Source: Chloroflexota bacterium
GTDB taxonomy: Bacteria > Chloroflexota > Limnocylindria > Limnocylindrales > CSP1-4
Direction: 5' to 3'
DNA: 39,778 nucleotides
NCBI GenBank assembly: GCA_003142755.1
Contig: PLNK01000089.1
Span: 242 to 40,019 of the forward strand
Position 1 is the first letter of the stretch; the number at the start of each line of letters is the position of its first letter. The notes under the pieces are model-generated. The model was given only the letters and a program-made list of their open reading frames with translations, was not told where the DNA came from and searched no databases. Made by a program: the position numbers and the translations under genes. Below are positions 24,571 through 31,933 of this stretch, piece after piece.

Positions 24571-24876
24571 CTACGCCGTGGTGTCGAGGATCCCCCGGGC
24601 AACGACCTCGGCCTTCACCGAGTAGGTGCCCTGAGCGATCCGCTGCTTGGCGTCGTTCACCTTGTCGGCCCGAACGTCGGGAGCGGCATTGGCGGCTTCG
24701 AGGGCCTGATGCATCTCCCGGCTCCGCGGCGATAGCTCGACGCGGGCGGCCGGCTGGCTGACGGCGCGGTCATTCTGTGGTCGTTGAGCTTCCGCTCGGG
24801 CGGGCGCCGGCGTTGCCGGAGCTGTGGGACGGAGGTTTGGCGACGAGTTTACGGACCGCGGGTCTTCGATCTTCAT
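24571..24876 (-). CDS. flgM: FlgM anti-sigma-28 factor
   Basis: A 101-residue protein. The N-terminal half is Pro/Ala-rich and probably disordered, as in known FlgM; the C-terminal sigma-binding part VRADKVNDAKQRIAQGTYSVKAEVVARGIL is classical. It holds FliA inactive until the hook is finished and FlgM is exported. Its ATG overlaps the stop of the 78-residue gene (ATGA). A sigma-28-like promoter about 30 bp upstream suggests feedback by FliA on its own inhibitor, as in enteric bacteria. Confidence 0.92.
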   Translation of the reverse strand: MKIEDPRSVNSSPNLRPTAPATPAPARAEAQRPQNDRAVSQPAARVELSPRSREMHQALEAANAAPDVRADKVNDAKQRIAQGTYSVKAEVVARGILDTTA

Positions 24877-25109
24877 TGCTTTCCTCTTGAGGGCGTCACC
24901 CTAGAGATCGGCCGGTACCCTGGAGACTTGACTCGCGGGAGGGGTAGATCGTCATCGATTCGACGTATCCGTTGCGCGGGGTCCACGGTTTCGACGGTCG
25001 CCGGTCGGCGCACCACCCCGCGGCGCGCCAGCTCGACCAGCATCGCACCTCCGCCCGGTACCCGGAAGGGGGCCGTTCGGGGCCCTCCGGATGACGCAGA
25101 CTCGCTCAT
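24873..25109 (-). CDS. Small protein of unknown function between flgF/G and flgM
   Basis: A 78-residue protein that I do not recognise. It is bounded on both sides by four-base ATGA overlaps: its ATG sits on the flgF/G stop, its stop on the flgM ATG, which strongly favours real translation. It is basic, with many Arg and Pro residues, a central VELARRGVVRRPATVETVDP and PLPRVKSPGYRPISRV near the end. No signal peptide, membrane segment or cysteine is seen. The flgM promoter lies inside it. A role in rod or hook assembly or in regulation would be guesswork. Confidence 0.6.
   Translation of the reverse strand: MSESASSGGPRTAPFRVPGGGAMLVELARRGVVRRPATVETVDPAQRIRRIDDDLPLPRVKSPGYRPISRVTPSRGKQ
24905..24931 (-). 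promoter_or_regulatory. Candidate sigma-28 promoter of flgM-flgN-flgK-flgL-fliW-csrA
   Basis: Minus strand: TCAAG from 24931, spacer 15 after TCAA, GCCGATCT at 24912-24905. It lies within the 78-residue gene and predicts a leader of about 22 bases to the flgM ATG. An internal late promoter at flgM is well known from other bacteria. Confidence 0.62.
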
Positions 25110-25816
25110 CGCAGCCGTCCCAGCTGGACAGCGTCGCCGATGCTTCCGTCCTGTAGCGATAGAGCCCGAGAGCTCATTTGGAAGTTGCGCTCGAGCGAGA
25201 TCAGGTCCGTCATGGCCAGGGCCATATCGGTGTTGCTGCCTTCGAGCATGCGCTGACGGATGGAGCCCGTCGCGGGGGTGAGCGCGCCACCGGCCGAATA
25301 GAGGTTCTGGCCCAGGCGAGTCACACCGCCGGGAGGCCAGGCCACTAGGGCGATGCGCTGCCCGGTCTCGACGATGGTTCCATCCGACCCCACGGTGAAG
25401 GTCTGGCCGGGCTGGATGGTGTGGCCGGCCGTATCGAGAACCTGGTAGCCCTGCTCGGTCACGAGCGTGCCTGTCGCGTCCACCTGGAAGTCGCCCGCCC
25501 GGGTGTAGGCGACGCCACCACCCGTCCTGACGACGAAGAGGCCGTCGCCCTCGACCGCCATGTCCGTCTGGTTGTTCGTTTCCTGAAGCGGGCCCTGGCT
25601 GGTGTCGAGCGTGAGGCCCGTCGGGATGGCGCCCGTTCCGAGCTCTCCCAACTCGGGCCCCTGCGAGTTCATGATCTGGAGCTCGAAGTCGTCCTGCGAG
25701 GTCCGAGACTGCTTGAAGCCAACGGTGCTGGTGTTGGCGATATTGTCGGCCACGACGGCCTGGCGGGTCATCGACGACACGATCCCAGACAGCGCCGTGT
25801 AGAAGCCGCGGATCAT
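25106..25816 (-). CDS. Flagellar basal-body rod protein, FlgF/FlgG family
   Basis: A 236-residue axial protein. The N-terminal MIRGFYTALSGIVSSMTRQ, the motif NIANTSTVGFKQ, the mid-protein GDGLFVV and the C-terminal EGSNTDMALAMTDLISLERNFQM are characteristic of the FlgF/FlgG/FlgE family. Length and motifs fit a rod protein (FlhO/FlhP-like in Gram-positive terms). FlgF and FlgG cannot be told apart from this alone. It overlaps both fliA and the 78-residue gene by ATGA. The proximal rod genes flgB and flgC are not in this window. Confidence 0.88.
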   Translation of the reverse strand: MIRGFYTALSGIVSSMTRQAVVADNIANTSTVGFKQSRTSQDDFELQIMNSQGPELGELGTGAIPTGLTLDTSQGPLQETNNQTDMAVEGDGLFVVRTGGGVAYTRAGDFQVDATGTLVTEQGYQVLDTAGHTIQPGQTFTVGSDGTIVETGQRIALVAWPPGGVTRLGQNLYSAGGALTPATGSIRQRMLEGSNTDMALAMTDLISLERNFQMSSRALSLQDGSIGDAVQLGRLR

Positions 25817-27009
25817 GATCGGGCCCTCCGCCGCCGTAGTCGGGCGGCCACGTCCGAGTCCACCAGCCGGCCGCGAAGGACCAGGATGGCCTCGGTGTGG
25901 ATCTGGCAGACCCTCGACTCGGTCACGCCAAGAACCTGGCCGATCTCCTTGAAGGTCATCTCGTCCTGGTAGTACAGGGCCAGGACCATGCGAGAGCGTT
26001 CGCCAAGGCGGCCGATTTCCTGAACAAGTCCGGCAATTGCGTCGCGACGGGCGGCTTCCTCGGCCGGGTCCACGGCGTTTGGATCCGGGGCGTTGTCGGC
26101 CAGCATCATGGAGTCGTCGTCGTTGTCGCGGGCGTCGTGCTCGTCGAGAGAAATCGTCACAACCGACGCCGCCTGGAGGCGCTCGCGGTAGCGAGCCACG
26201 GGCATGTTGAGCCGGGCGGCGATCTCCGATTCCGTCGGCGAGCGGCCCAGCTCGTGCTGGAGGTCGCGGATGGCACCCTGGATCGCGCGGGCGGCTTCGC
26301 GGCCGGCCCGACCGACCGTGTCGAGCGAACGAACCGCATCGAGGATTGCGCCACGGATCCGGAGGATGGCGTATGACTCGAATGAGGCTGCGGCCTCGGG
26401 CTTGTAGGCGTCAATGGCTCGTAGCAAGCCGAGCACGCCGGCCTGCATTGCGTCCTCATGGTCGAAGAGTCCCGGGACCGAGACCCCGAGCCGGCCGACC
26501 ACGTACTTGACCAGGTGGGCATAGCGCGCGACCAGCTCGTCGCGACTCATGCCCAGACCGGCGGCCTGCGTCTTGCCGTAAGCGCCATAGCCGGTCAGGT
26601 CGACGGCTTCCTCGCCTTCGACCGCGACCGCAACCGCGGCGGGAGTCTCCGCGCCCAGTTCGGCTGCCGCCGGCTGCGGAGCCGCCGCCGGCTGCGGAGC
26701 CGCCGCCGCATCGGCCGCCTGGATCAACCTGGTTGCCTCGGCCTCGAGCAATGCAGCCTCCGCTGCCTCTTCACGGGCACGACGTTCCGCGTCGCGCTGG
26801 CCGCCCGAGCGGTCGGGCGGTCCATCGCCGGATCCCGGTCCGGCCGCAGCCGCGTGCTCCAGACCGAGGTCCACGGCCGACTTCACCAGGGGCTCCACGA
26901 TCTGAGCCGTGCCCGTTTCGGCGAATATGCGGGCCGCCGGTCGCGCCGCCACAGACCCGCCGACCACGGCGGTGGCGTGGAGCGGGGGAAGGAACTGTCG
27001 ATCGAACAT
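25813..27009 (-). CDS. fliA: FliA sigma-28 factor with long N-terminal extension
   Basis: A 398-residue sigma factor. Residues about 155-390 are a complete FliA/WhiG-type sigma: VKYVVGRLG and EDAMQAGVLGLLRAIDAY (region 2), ASFESYAILRIRGAILDAVRSLD, region 3 with ELGRSPTESEIA, region 4 ending with the helix-turn-helix MTFKEIGQVLGVTESRVCQIH. The first ~153 residues are unusual: low complexity, Ala/Pro-rich, with QPAAAPQPAAA. ATG 27009 has GAGGAGA upstream, whereas the alternative ATG 26550 lacks a ribosome site, so the extension seems to be made. It should direct the late promoters listed here and be held by FlgM. Confidence 0.92.
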   Translation of the reverse strand: MFDRQFLPPLHATAVVGGSVAARPAARIFAETGTAQIVEPLVKSAVDLGLEHAAAAGPGSGDGPPDRSGGQRDAERRAREEAAEAALLEAEATRLIQAADAAAAPQPAAAPQPAAAELGAETPAAVAVAVEGEEAVDLTGYGAYGKTQAAGLGMSRDELVARYAHLVKYVVGRLGVSVPGLFDHEDAMQAGVLGLLRAIDAYKPEAAASFESYAILRIRGAILDAVRSLDTVGRAGREAARAIQGAIRDLQHELGRSPTESEIAARLNMPVARYRERLQAASVVTISLDEHDARDNDDDSMMLADNAPDPNAVDPAEEAARRDAIAGLVQEIGRLGERSRMVLALYYQDEMTFKEIGQVLGVTESRVCQIHTEAILVLRGRLVDSDVAARLRRRRARS

Positions 27010-27027
27010 GGCGCAGTCTCCTCAGCC

Positions 27028-27336
27028 TCACGCGTTCCTGGATATGGTGGATGCGGACCGTCGCGCCCGGGCGGCAGCGACCGAGTCGCTCGTTCCCGTC
27101 TTCATCGCTCCGGCCCGTTTTGCTTCGCGACGTCTTCGCATCTTCAACATGCGCACCTCGGGCGGTTCGAGCCAGCCGAGCAGCCAGCGTCCGCCGAGGG
27201 TGAACGCGACTGCCACTGCCAGCGCCCGATCGACGCAATCAATCACCGGTGCCCCGGCCTGATACGACACCAGGCCGACCGCCCCGGCGGCCACGATGGC
27301 AAGCCTCAGCGTCCAAGTGCTAACGAGCAGTTGCAT
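27028..27336 (-). CDS. Small membrane protein between flhA and fliA
   Basis: A 102-residue protein that I cannot assign. It has two probable membrane helices (about 6-28 and 38-57) followed by a strongly basic cytoplasmic tail (RMLKMRRRREAKRAG and beyond). The ATG has GGAGGT eight bases upstream, overlapping the end of flhA, which supports real expression. Its position in an uninterrupted flagellar operon suggests a link to the export gate or the membrane, but nothing in the sequence proves it. Confidence 0.6.
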   Translation of the reverse strand: MQLLVSTWTLRLAIVAAGAVGLVSYQAGAPVIDCVDRALAVAVAFTLGGRWLLGWLEPPEVRMLKMRRRREAKRAGAMKTGTSDSVAAARARRSASTISRNA

Positions 27337-27340
27337 CTAT

Positions 27341-29419
27341 TCAAACCTCCACTTGGGCGTGCACTTGCACGGAGACGCTCGGCAGGATTTCTTCGTAGGA
27401 AAGGACGGTGAGCTGCGGCATGTGCCGCTCGGTCAGGTTCCGGAGGGCCAGCCTGATGCGAGTCGTGCACAGCAGGATCGGCTGGTAGCGCTGCAAGGCC
27501 AGACTGCGGAGAGCGCGATCGATCGACTCGACGAGCATCCGGCTATCGGAGCCGGACAGCTCCAGGCCTACGTAGCCGGGTTGGACCATGACCGATGCGC
27601 CCAGTCGCGTGTCGAGCTCGGGGGCGAGAGCCACGGCGTGGATGGCCCCGTCGGGGGCTCGGTAGCGCATCGAGATCGCTCGCGCCAGCGCGTGCCGGAC
27701 CGCCTCAGTCAGGAACAGCGGTTCCTTGGTGCTGCGCGCGCCGTCGGCGATCGCTTCGAGAATCGTCGACAGGTCGCGGATCGGGACCCGTTCGTGCAGG
27801 AGCCCCTGCAGGACCTTCTCGACGTCGCCGAGGTTGACCAGGTTCGGGACGAGCTCCTCGACCAGGCCCGGCTGATCGCGCTTGAGGCCCTCGAGCAGCT
27901 GGTTCGTCTCCGGCCGTCCGAGGATCTCGTGGGCGTGGCGGCGGATCGTCTCGGCCAGGTGCGTGGCCAGGACCGAGGCCGCGTCGACGACCGTGTAGCC
28001 GAGGCTCTCGGCGCGCTCCCGGTCGGCGATGCTGATCCAGGACGCCGGCAGGCCGAAGACCGGTTCCGTCGTCGGGATCCCGCTCACGGCGATCTCGCCG
28101 CCGTTGGGGTCCATGCACAGCATCTTCGTCGGATCGACGGTGCCGCGCGATATCTCCGATCCGCGCAGCTTGATGACATAGGCGTTCTGATCCAGAACCA
28201 GGTCGTCGCGGATGCGAACAGTGGGCACGATCAGACCCAGCTCGCTCGCGATCTGGCGCCGGATCAGACCGATCCGCTCGACCAGGCCACCGGCGGCCCC
28301 GCCTTCGACGAGACCCACCAGACCGTAGCCAACCTCGAGCTCCATCGTCTCGACCTTGAGGGCGTCGAGCGGACTGTCCATGCCACTGCCGAGAGCCGGC
28401 AGGGCCGGGGCCATGAGTGACGGCCCGGCCGTGGCGACCGCCAGAGCCGCGGCGGTCTGCGATTGCGAGAGGAAGTAGCCGCCACCTGCGACCAGCACGC
28501 CTGCCGTGGCGAAGATCATCATCGGGAAGCCGGGCACGACGCCGATGACGATCAGGGCGCCGCCGACGACTATGAACAGCTTCGGCCGGCTGAGCAGCTG
28601 CGTTCCCAGGTCGCTGCCGAGGCCGGCCTCCGAGCCGCTCCTGGTGACCAGCACGCCCGTGGCGATGGAGATGAGCAGGGCGCTGATCTCGTTCACGAGG
28701 CCGTCACCGACGGTCAGGACCGTATATGTAGTGAGGGCGGTACCGACGGCAAAGCCCTTCTGCAGCACGCCGACCGTCAGGCCGCCGACGATGTTCACGA
28801 CGATGATCACGAGCGCCGCCACCGCGTCGCCCTTGACGAACTTGGAGGCACCGTCCATCGCGCCGTAGAAGTCGGATTCGTGTTCGATGGCCCGGCGCTT
28901 GGCCCGCGCCTCATCAGGCGTGATCAGGCCGGCGTTGAGGTCCGCATCGATGCTCATCTGCTTGCCAGGCATGGCGTCGAGGGTGAAGCGGGCCGCAACC
29001 TCACTGACTCGACCGGCGCCGTTGGTGATGACGACGTACTGGATGACGACCAGGATCAGGAACACGACGATGCCGACGACGGTGTTGCCTCCGACGACGA
29101 CCTTGCCGAAGGCGTTGATGACCTCGCCGGCGTGGGCGTTAAGCAAGACCAGGCGCGCGGCCGAGACGTTCAGACCCAGGCGGAAGAGGGTCGCGATGAG
29201 GAGCAGCGGCGGGAAGGAACTGAACTCGAGGGGTTCGCGGATGTTGAGCGAAACCAGAAGGATCGTCAGCGAGAAGGTCAGGTTGAGGACGATCAGGATG
29301 TCCAGCAGCGTCGCCGGCAGCGGGATGATCATCATCGCCACGATGCCGACTACGGCGGAAGCGAGGATGGCATCGCTTCGATGGAGGACGCTGGGCGCCG
29401 GGGCAGCCTGACTCGTCAT
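27341..29419 (-). CDS. flhA: FlhA export gate protein
   Basis: A 692-residue FlhA of normal length. The N-terminal half has about eight membrane helices (from SAVVGIVAMMIIPLP) and the conserved cytoplasmic loop RFTLDAMPGKQMSIDADLNAG, involved in proton use. The C-terminal half is the soluble FlhA-C domain that forms a ring and binds chaperone-substrate complexes (IRRQIASELGLIVPTVRIRD; VVDAASVLATHLAETIR). Its ATG overlaps the flhB stop (ATGA). With FlhB and FliPQR it forms the export gate. Confidence 0.97.
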   Translation of the reverse strand: MTSQAAPAPSVLHRSDAILASAVVGIVAMMIIPLPATLLDILIVLNLTFSLTILLVSLNIREPLEFSSFPPLLLIATLFRLGLNVSAARLVLLNAHAGEVINAFGKVVVGGNTVVGIVVFLILVVIQYVVITNGAGRVSEVAARFTLDAMPGKQMSIDADLNAGLITPDEARAKRRAIEHESDFYGAMDGASKFVKGDAVAALVIIVVNIVGGLTVGVLQKGFAVGTALTTYTVLTVGDGLVNEISALLISIATGVLVTRSGSEAGLGSDLGTQLLSRPKLFIVVGGALIVIGVVPGFPMMIFATAGVLVAGGGYFLSQSQTAAALAVATAGPSLMAPALPALGSGMDSPLDALKVETMELEVGYGLVGLVEGGAAGGLVERIGLIRRQIASELGLIVPTVRIRDDLVLDQNAYVIKLRGSEISRGTVDPTKMLCMDPNGGEIAVSGIPTTEPVFGLPASWISIADRERAESLGYTVVDAASVLATHLAETIRRHAHEILGRPETNQLLEGLKRDQPGLVEELVPNLVNLGDVEKVLQGLLHERVPIRDLSTILEAIADGARSTKEPLFLTEAVRHALARAISMRYRAPDGAIHAVALAPELDTRLGASVMVQPGYVGLELSGSDSRMLVESIDRALRSLALQRYQPILLCTTRIRLALRNLTERHMPQLTVLSYEEILPSVSVQVHAQVEV

Positions 29420-30900
29420 CGCTCTTGCTCCTCGCCGTCAGCGTCAGTGTTGTCGTCCCCGAGAACGTCAGCGACGGCCCTCCCGGGCAGTCGCTCGAGG
29501 CCGGCCTCGAGCTCGGCCAGCTCTTCAGGAGTGACGTCGCTCAGATCGTCTTCCGCCAGCGCGGCGGCGAGCGCGACTTCGTCCACGTCGCCGGGCCCGA
29601 GCGCGGCCGCTTCGAGCCACGCGTCGTCCTCGACGTCGGCGACGACGTCGGCGGCCTGCGTGTCACCGCCATATAGCCGGGCGGCCGCGGCCGAGTCGAC
29701 CGTACCCGGCCGGCTCTCGCCCTCGGGGCCGAACACGCCGTCACCGGCGGAGCGGGTGGTTGCGTTCCACCAGGTCTGAGCCGCAAGGCCGCCAGGTGCC
29801 CCGGGCCCCTGCGGCCACCAGCTCCTCGTGCCCCGACGCCCGGCGGCGGATCGGCCGGCCCCAAAGCGGGCCTGATGAACGAGAACCAGCAGTCGAGCCA
29901 CGGCCCGATACAGATGGGCCGGCACTTCGGAGCCGATGGGACGGGAGAAGAGCGCGCGGGCGAGCGGCTTGTCCTCGACGATCGGGACGTTGTGCTCGCG
30001 CGCGACCATCTTGATTCGATCGGCCATCAGGCGCTGACCCTTGGCCACGATCCTCGGCGCCCGCATGGTCAGCGAGTCGTACTTGAGAGCCACGGCCAGC
30101 GTCGTGGGGTTGGTGACGATGACGTCGGATGTCGGGACGGCATCCATCATTCGGGCGAACGCCATCTGGCGGGCCCGGCGGCGACGAGCGCCGCGCATCT
30201 GCGGGTTGCCCTCGGACTCCTTGAACTCCTGCTTGACCTCCTCCTTGCTCATCCGAATCGATTCCGCCGCCCGCCGGCGCTGAACGACGAAGTCGACCAG
30301 GGCGACGACCGCGAGCAGGGTCGTGAGCGTGAGACCAAGCTGGAAGATCGCGGCCAGGCAGGTGCCGGTGATTGCCGCAACGCTCGAACCCTGCGAGTTC
30401 ACGATCACCGGGATGCGGCTGCCGACCACCTGATACGACATGAACGCGAGGATCGAGAGCTTGGCCGAAGCCAGCCCAAGCCTGACAAGGGCCTGCTTGT
30501 CGGCCATCCGCTTGATGCCCTTGATCGGGTTGATCCGGCTGAGGTCGAGGCGAATGGTCTTGTACGAGAAGATGAAACCGCCGGAAACGATGTTCCCGGC
30601 AACGGCCGCCACCATGACCAGGCAGGCCAGCGGCAGGACCAGGATGAGCGTCGCCAGAATGGCATCGCCGGTCTCCCCGACCAGTTGCGCGTTGCTGGCT
30701 CGAGGATTGAGATTGATGATTGCGGACTGGGTTCGCGTCACCAGGTTGGCGGCGACGCCCGGCAGCAGGCTGGCGAGGGCCAGCGTTCCAACGCCAAGCG
30801 TCAGGCCCATGGAGAACTCCCAGGACCGGCCGACGCCCTGGCCTTTGGCGCGCGCTTCTTCGCGATGTCGTGGAGTGGGAGCTTCGGTCTTCTCTGCCAT
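29416..30900 (-). CDS. flhB: FlhB export switch protein with NPTT site and long acidic tail
   Basis: A 494-residue FlhB. The start MAEKTEAPTPRHREEARAKG and four membrane helices (within about 30-210) are standard, as is the cytoplasmic KEEVKQEFKESEGNPQ. The self-cleavage motif, normally N-P-T-H, reads NPTT at 264-267; the codons are clear. The Asn-Pro pair is kept. Normal FlhB ends near residue 360; here about 130 residues follow, Gly/Ala-rich then strongly acidic (EDDLSDVTPEELAELEAGLE). FlhB cleavage switches the export apparatus from hook to filament substrates. The tail could be a fused or frameshift-acquired segment. Confidence 0.92.
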   Translation of the reverse strand: MAEKTEAPTPRHREEARAKGQGVGRSWEFSMGLTLGVGTLALASLLPGVAANLVTRTQSAIINLNPRASNAQLVGETGDAILATLILVLPLACLVMVAAVAGNIVSGGFIFSYKTIRLDLSRINPIKGIKRMADKQALVRLGLASAKLSILAFMSYQVVGSRIPVIVNSQGSSVAAITGTCLAAIFQLGLTLTTLLAVVALVDFVVQRRRAAESIRMSKEEVKQEFKESEGNPQMRGARRRRARQMAFARMMDAVPTSDVIVTNPTTLAVALKYDSLTMRAPRIVAKGQRLMADRIKMVAREHNVPIVEDKPLARALFSRPIGSEVPAHLYRAVARLLVLVHQARFGAGRSAAGRRGTRSWWPQGPGAPGGLAAQTWWNATTRSAGDGVFGPEGESRPGTVDSAAAARLYGGDTQAADVVADVEDDAWLEAAALGPGDVDEVALAAALAEDDLSDVTPEELAELEAGLERLPGRAVADVLGDDNTDADGEEQER

Positions 30901-30909
30901 CGCCCGCGC

Positions 30910-31665
30910 CTACGTCGACACAGCGCCGCCGGTGGCGGCCTGGAAGACAAACCTGAATATGGAAGCCCCGCCGGCAACCAAGCTCGGCATGGCCATCGCC
31001 AGCACCGCAATGCCGACGAGCATCTTGAGGGGCAGACCCAGGATGAAGACGTTGATCTGCGGAATGGCGCGAGCCAGGAGGGCCACCGACAGCTCGACCA
31101 GCAACAGCACGAGTGCGATGGGCAGGGCCACCCGGACCCCAAGCTCGATCGACAGGGCGACGGTCTGGGCGCCCGTCATGGCCAGGTCCGCCGGCCATCC
31201 GCCACCAACCGGGTAGACGGCGAACGAGTGCGCCAGGGCCTGGATCACGGCCAGATGGAGACTCATGGCCAGGAACAGCAGGCCGGCCAAAACAGAGAAG
31301 AAGGGGTCGATCGCCGTGGAGGCTTCCTCCTCGGTCGGGCTGAAGACCGCGGCCAGCGACAAACCCAGTTGGATCGAGATGACGCGCCCGGACAGCTCCA
31401 CCGCCTGGAAGCCCAGCGAGAGGATGTATCCGAGAGATACGCCGATGACCAGCTCGATTGGCGCCGCGAGGACGAGCGGCATCGATCCGGCCGTGGCTCC
31501 GGCCGTCTTGGCCAGGGCCACCGTCAACGCCGCCGCCAGGCCGAACTTGACCAGCGTCGGAATGGAGTGGTGCCCGTAGATCGGAGCTGTGAACACCAGG
31601 CCCGTACAGCGGAGCATCACCAGGAAGAGCATGGTGGCCTGGCCACCGGCGATCGTGACGTTCAT
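30910..31665 (-). CDS. fliR: FliR export gate protein
   Basis: A 251-residue integral membrane protein with several hydrophobic helices. FliR features are the TAPIYGHHSIPTLVKFGLA segment near the N-terminus and the PQINVFILGLPLKMLVG segment near residue 205. It is part of the FliPQR channel at the base of the flagellum. The ATG overlaps the fliQ stop (ATGA); flhB starts nine bases after its stop. Confidence 0.95.
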   Translation of the reverse strand: MNVTIAGGQATMLFLVMLRCTGLVFTAPIYGHHSIPTLVKFGLAAALTVALAKTAGATAGSMPLVLAAPIELVIGVSLGYILSLGFQAVELSGRVISIQLGLSLAAVFSPTEEEASTAIDPFFSVLAGLLFLAMSLHLAVIQALAHSFAVYPVGGGWPADLAMTGAQTVALSIELGVRVALPIALVLLLVELSVALLARAIPQINVFILGLPLKMLVGIAVLAMAMPSLVAGGASIFRFVFQAATGGAVST

Positions 31666-31931
31666 TGGCCGGCCTGCGATGCCGCCTGGAAGACGTACCG
31701 AGTGAAGTCGGTCAGCTGGCCGACCATAGCCGGCCCGAGCAGCATCAGGACCAGGGCCACCACGACTAGCTTCGGGACGAAGGTCAGAGTGGCTTCGTTG
31801 ATCTGAGTAGCGGCCTGAAAGATCGAGATCACAAGCCCCACCGCCATAGACACGAGCACTATCGGGCCTCCGACCAACAGGGCCGTATAGAGAGCCCGCT
31901 GCATGACGGCACCAACGTCAGATCCGCTCAT
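31662..31931 (-). CDS. fliQ: FliQ export gate protein
   Basis: An 89-residue protein with two membrane helices and the FliQ pattern VGLVISIFQAATQINEATLTFVPK. The frame is open far upstream, but the family length and ATG 31931, two bases after the fliP stop, fix the start. FliQ surrounds FliP and FliR in the export channel. Confidence 0.95.
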   Translation of the reverse strand: MSGSDVGAVMQRALYTALLVGGPIVLVSMAVGLVISIFQAATQINEATLTFVPKLVVVALVLMLLGPAMVGQLTDFTRYVFQAASQAGQ

Positions 31932-31933
31932 CG

